Positions 63,092 through 64,000 of a DNA stretch of 64,000 bases are shown piece after piece. The stretch lies in the NCBI RefSeq assembly GCF_000620625.1, contig NZ_JIAW01000011.1, positions 124,001 through 188,000 on the forward strand. Direction: 5' to 3'. The notes under the pieces are model-generated. The model was given only the letters and a program-made list of their open reading frames with translations. It made no database searches and had not been told where the DNA came from. Numbering within the stretch: the first letter of the stretch is position 1; each line of letters starts with the position of its first letter. The position numbers were made by a program, and so were the translations under genes. The DNA comes from Mycobacterium sp. URHB0044 (GTDB taxonomy: Bacteria > Actinomycetota > Actinomycetes > Mycobacteriales > Mycobacteriaceae).

Positions 63092-64000
63092 ATGCTTCGA
63101 ATCGGACTCAGCGGCGGCATCGGGGCCGGCAAGTCGACCGTCTCCGCCGCGTTCACCGAATGCGGCGGGATCGTCGTCGACGGCGACGTGATCGCGCGCG
63201 AGGTCGTCGAACCAGGAACCGAGGGATTGGCCGCCCTGGTCGAGGCATTCGGCTCGGAGATCCTGCTGCCCGATGGTGCGCTCGACCGGCCGGCGTTGGC
63301 CGCGATCGCGTTCCCCGACGACGACAAGCGGGCGACGCTCAACGGAATCGTGCACCCACTGGTCGGCAAGCGACGCGCCGAGCTGATCGCCGCGGCACCC
63401 GAGGACGCGGTCATCGTCGAGGACATCCCGCTTTTGGTGGAGTCGCAGATGGCGCCGATGTTCCCACTGGTCGTGATCGTGCACGCGGACATGGAAACTC
63501 GGGTCACCCGCCTCGTCCAGCAACGCGGCATGCCGGAGGCCGACGCCCGCGCGAGAATTGCGGCCCAGGCCAGCGAGGAACAACGGCGCGCGGCGGCTGA
63601 CGTGTGGCTGGACAACTCCGGCACCACCGAGGAGTTGACCGAACGTGCCCGCACGCTGTGGCACGACCGGATCCTGCCGTTCGCGCACAACGTCGCCGCG
63701 CGGGAACCGGCGCACCGCGCGCCCGCCGTCGTGCCGTATGACCCGACCTGGCCCGATCAGGCGCGGCGCATCGTCGCCCGGTTGAAGACGGCGTGCGGAC
63801 ATCGGGCCGTACGGGTCGACCACGTCGGGTCGACGGCCGTGCCGGGCCTGGCCGCCAAGGACGTCATCGACGTCCAGGTCACGGTGGCGTCGTTGGACGT
63901 CGCCGATGAACTCACCGATGCACTGCTAGCGGCCGGATATCCGCGGGTACCCGCCATCTGCGACGTCCCGAAGTCCGACGCGCGCAGTACGAATCCGGAA
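63092..64000 (+). CDS. coaE: Dephospho-CoA kinase fused to a GrpB/UPF0157 domain, partial (3' end outside window)
   Basis: Last step of coenzyme A synthesis: phosphorylates dephospho-CoA. Walker A GLSGGIGAGKSTV at residues 6-18, the DVIAREVV region and QQRGMPEADARARIAAQ mark the CoaE domain (about 1-200). From about residue 210 a GrpB-type nucleotidyltransferase-like domain follows (YDPTWPDQARRIVARL, VDHVGSTAVPGLAAKDVID), as in M. tuberculosis CoaE, where the C-terminal domain aids folding. 303 codons are visible; the frame is open at the window end. Confidence 0.95.
   Translation, partial: MLRIGLSGGIGAGKSTVSAAFTECGGIVVDGDVIAREVVEPGTEGLAALVEAFGSEILLPDGALDRPALAAIAFPDDDKRATLNGIVHPLVGKRRAELIAAAPEDAVIVEDIPLLVESQMAPMFPLVVIVHADMETRVTRLVQQRGMPEADARARIAAQASEEQRRAAADVWLDNSGTTEELTERARTLWHDRILPFAHNVAAREPAHRAPAVVPYDPTWPDQARRIVARLKTACGHRAVRVDHVGSTAVPGLAAKDVIDVQVTVASLDVADELTDALLAAGYPRVPAICDVPKSDARSTNPE

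Overview
The window is a high-GC actinobacterial chromosome segment, almost certainly from a rapidly growing mycobacterium (Mycolicibacterium type). The proteins read as close relatives of Mycobacterium tuberculosis products (HisD, TrpB, RpsA, PdtaR and Cya can be followed nearly residue by residue from memory). The gene order follows the known mycobacterial backbone his - bcpB - trp - lgt - pykA - tesB - cyd - cya - pdtaR - polA - rpsA - coaE. Insertions such as gltBD after lgt, an amino-acid ABC transporter with a two-component system and a Dps, and livKHMGF resemble the layout I recall for M. smegmatis. No phage, insertion sequence, integron or CRISPR array was found.

Layout. 1-2359: a LysE-type exporter (cut by the window edge), a deazaflavin-type oxidoreductase, an AraC regulator and an SRPBCC protein. 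2402-9615: one tightly packed histidine operon hisD-hisC-hisB-hisH-hisA(priA)-impA-hisF-hisI, extended by a GH114-like lipoprotein and closed by a strong terminator shared with a convergent small secreted protein. 10005-12099: an orphan ABC ATPase, a BCP peroxiredoxin and a PhyH-type oxygenase. 12154-17272: trpE, a membrane protein, trpC, trpB, trpA. There is no trpF, which fits a bifunctional PriA in the his operon. 17269-20169: lgt with a roughly 400-residue acidic repeat tail, then two small membrane proteins. 20250-30051: gltB, gltD, pykA, tesB and an MprF-like membrane protein.

30048-36134 (minus): a small DUF4190 protein and the cytochrome bd operon cydA-cydB-cydD-cydC. 36242-42121: an HdeD-like protein, a three-gene amino-acid ABC importer, a MacS-like kinase with its LuxR-type regulator, and a Dps ferritin. 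42118-43404 (minus): a six-helix class III adenylyl cyclase. 43405-43860: an AT-richer gap leading into a large secreted glycosidase with a Thr/Pro/Glu-rich tail. 45955-46776: terminator, tRNA-Leu(CAA) on the minus strand, and pdtaR. 46953-52051: livKHMGF. 52131-57241: a DUF167 protein, a thiolase/DUF35 pair, an alpha/beta hydrolase and flavin monooxygenase divergent from a LysR regulator, and a VOC protein. 57347-64000: polA, an unusual 30-bp tandem repeat array, a PrsW-type membrane protease, rpsA with terminator, and the start of coaE (a CoaE-GrpB fusion).

The most notable observations are the acidic tandem-repeat tail on Lgt, the 30-bp repeat array that carries stop codons of both convergent genes, the secreted glycosidase behind its AT-rich upstream region, a class-I-shaped tRNA-Leu, and a repeated pattern of -10-like hexamers 6-8 nt before start codons that suggests many leaderless mRNAs.
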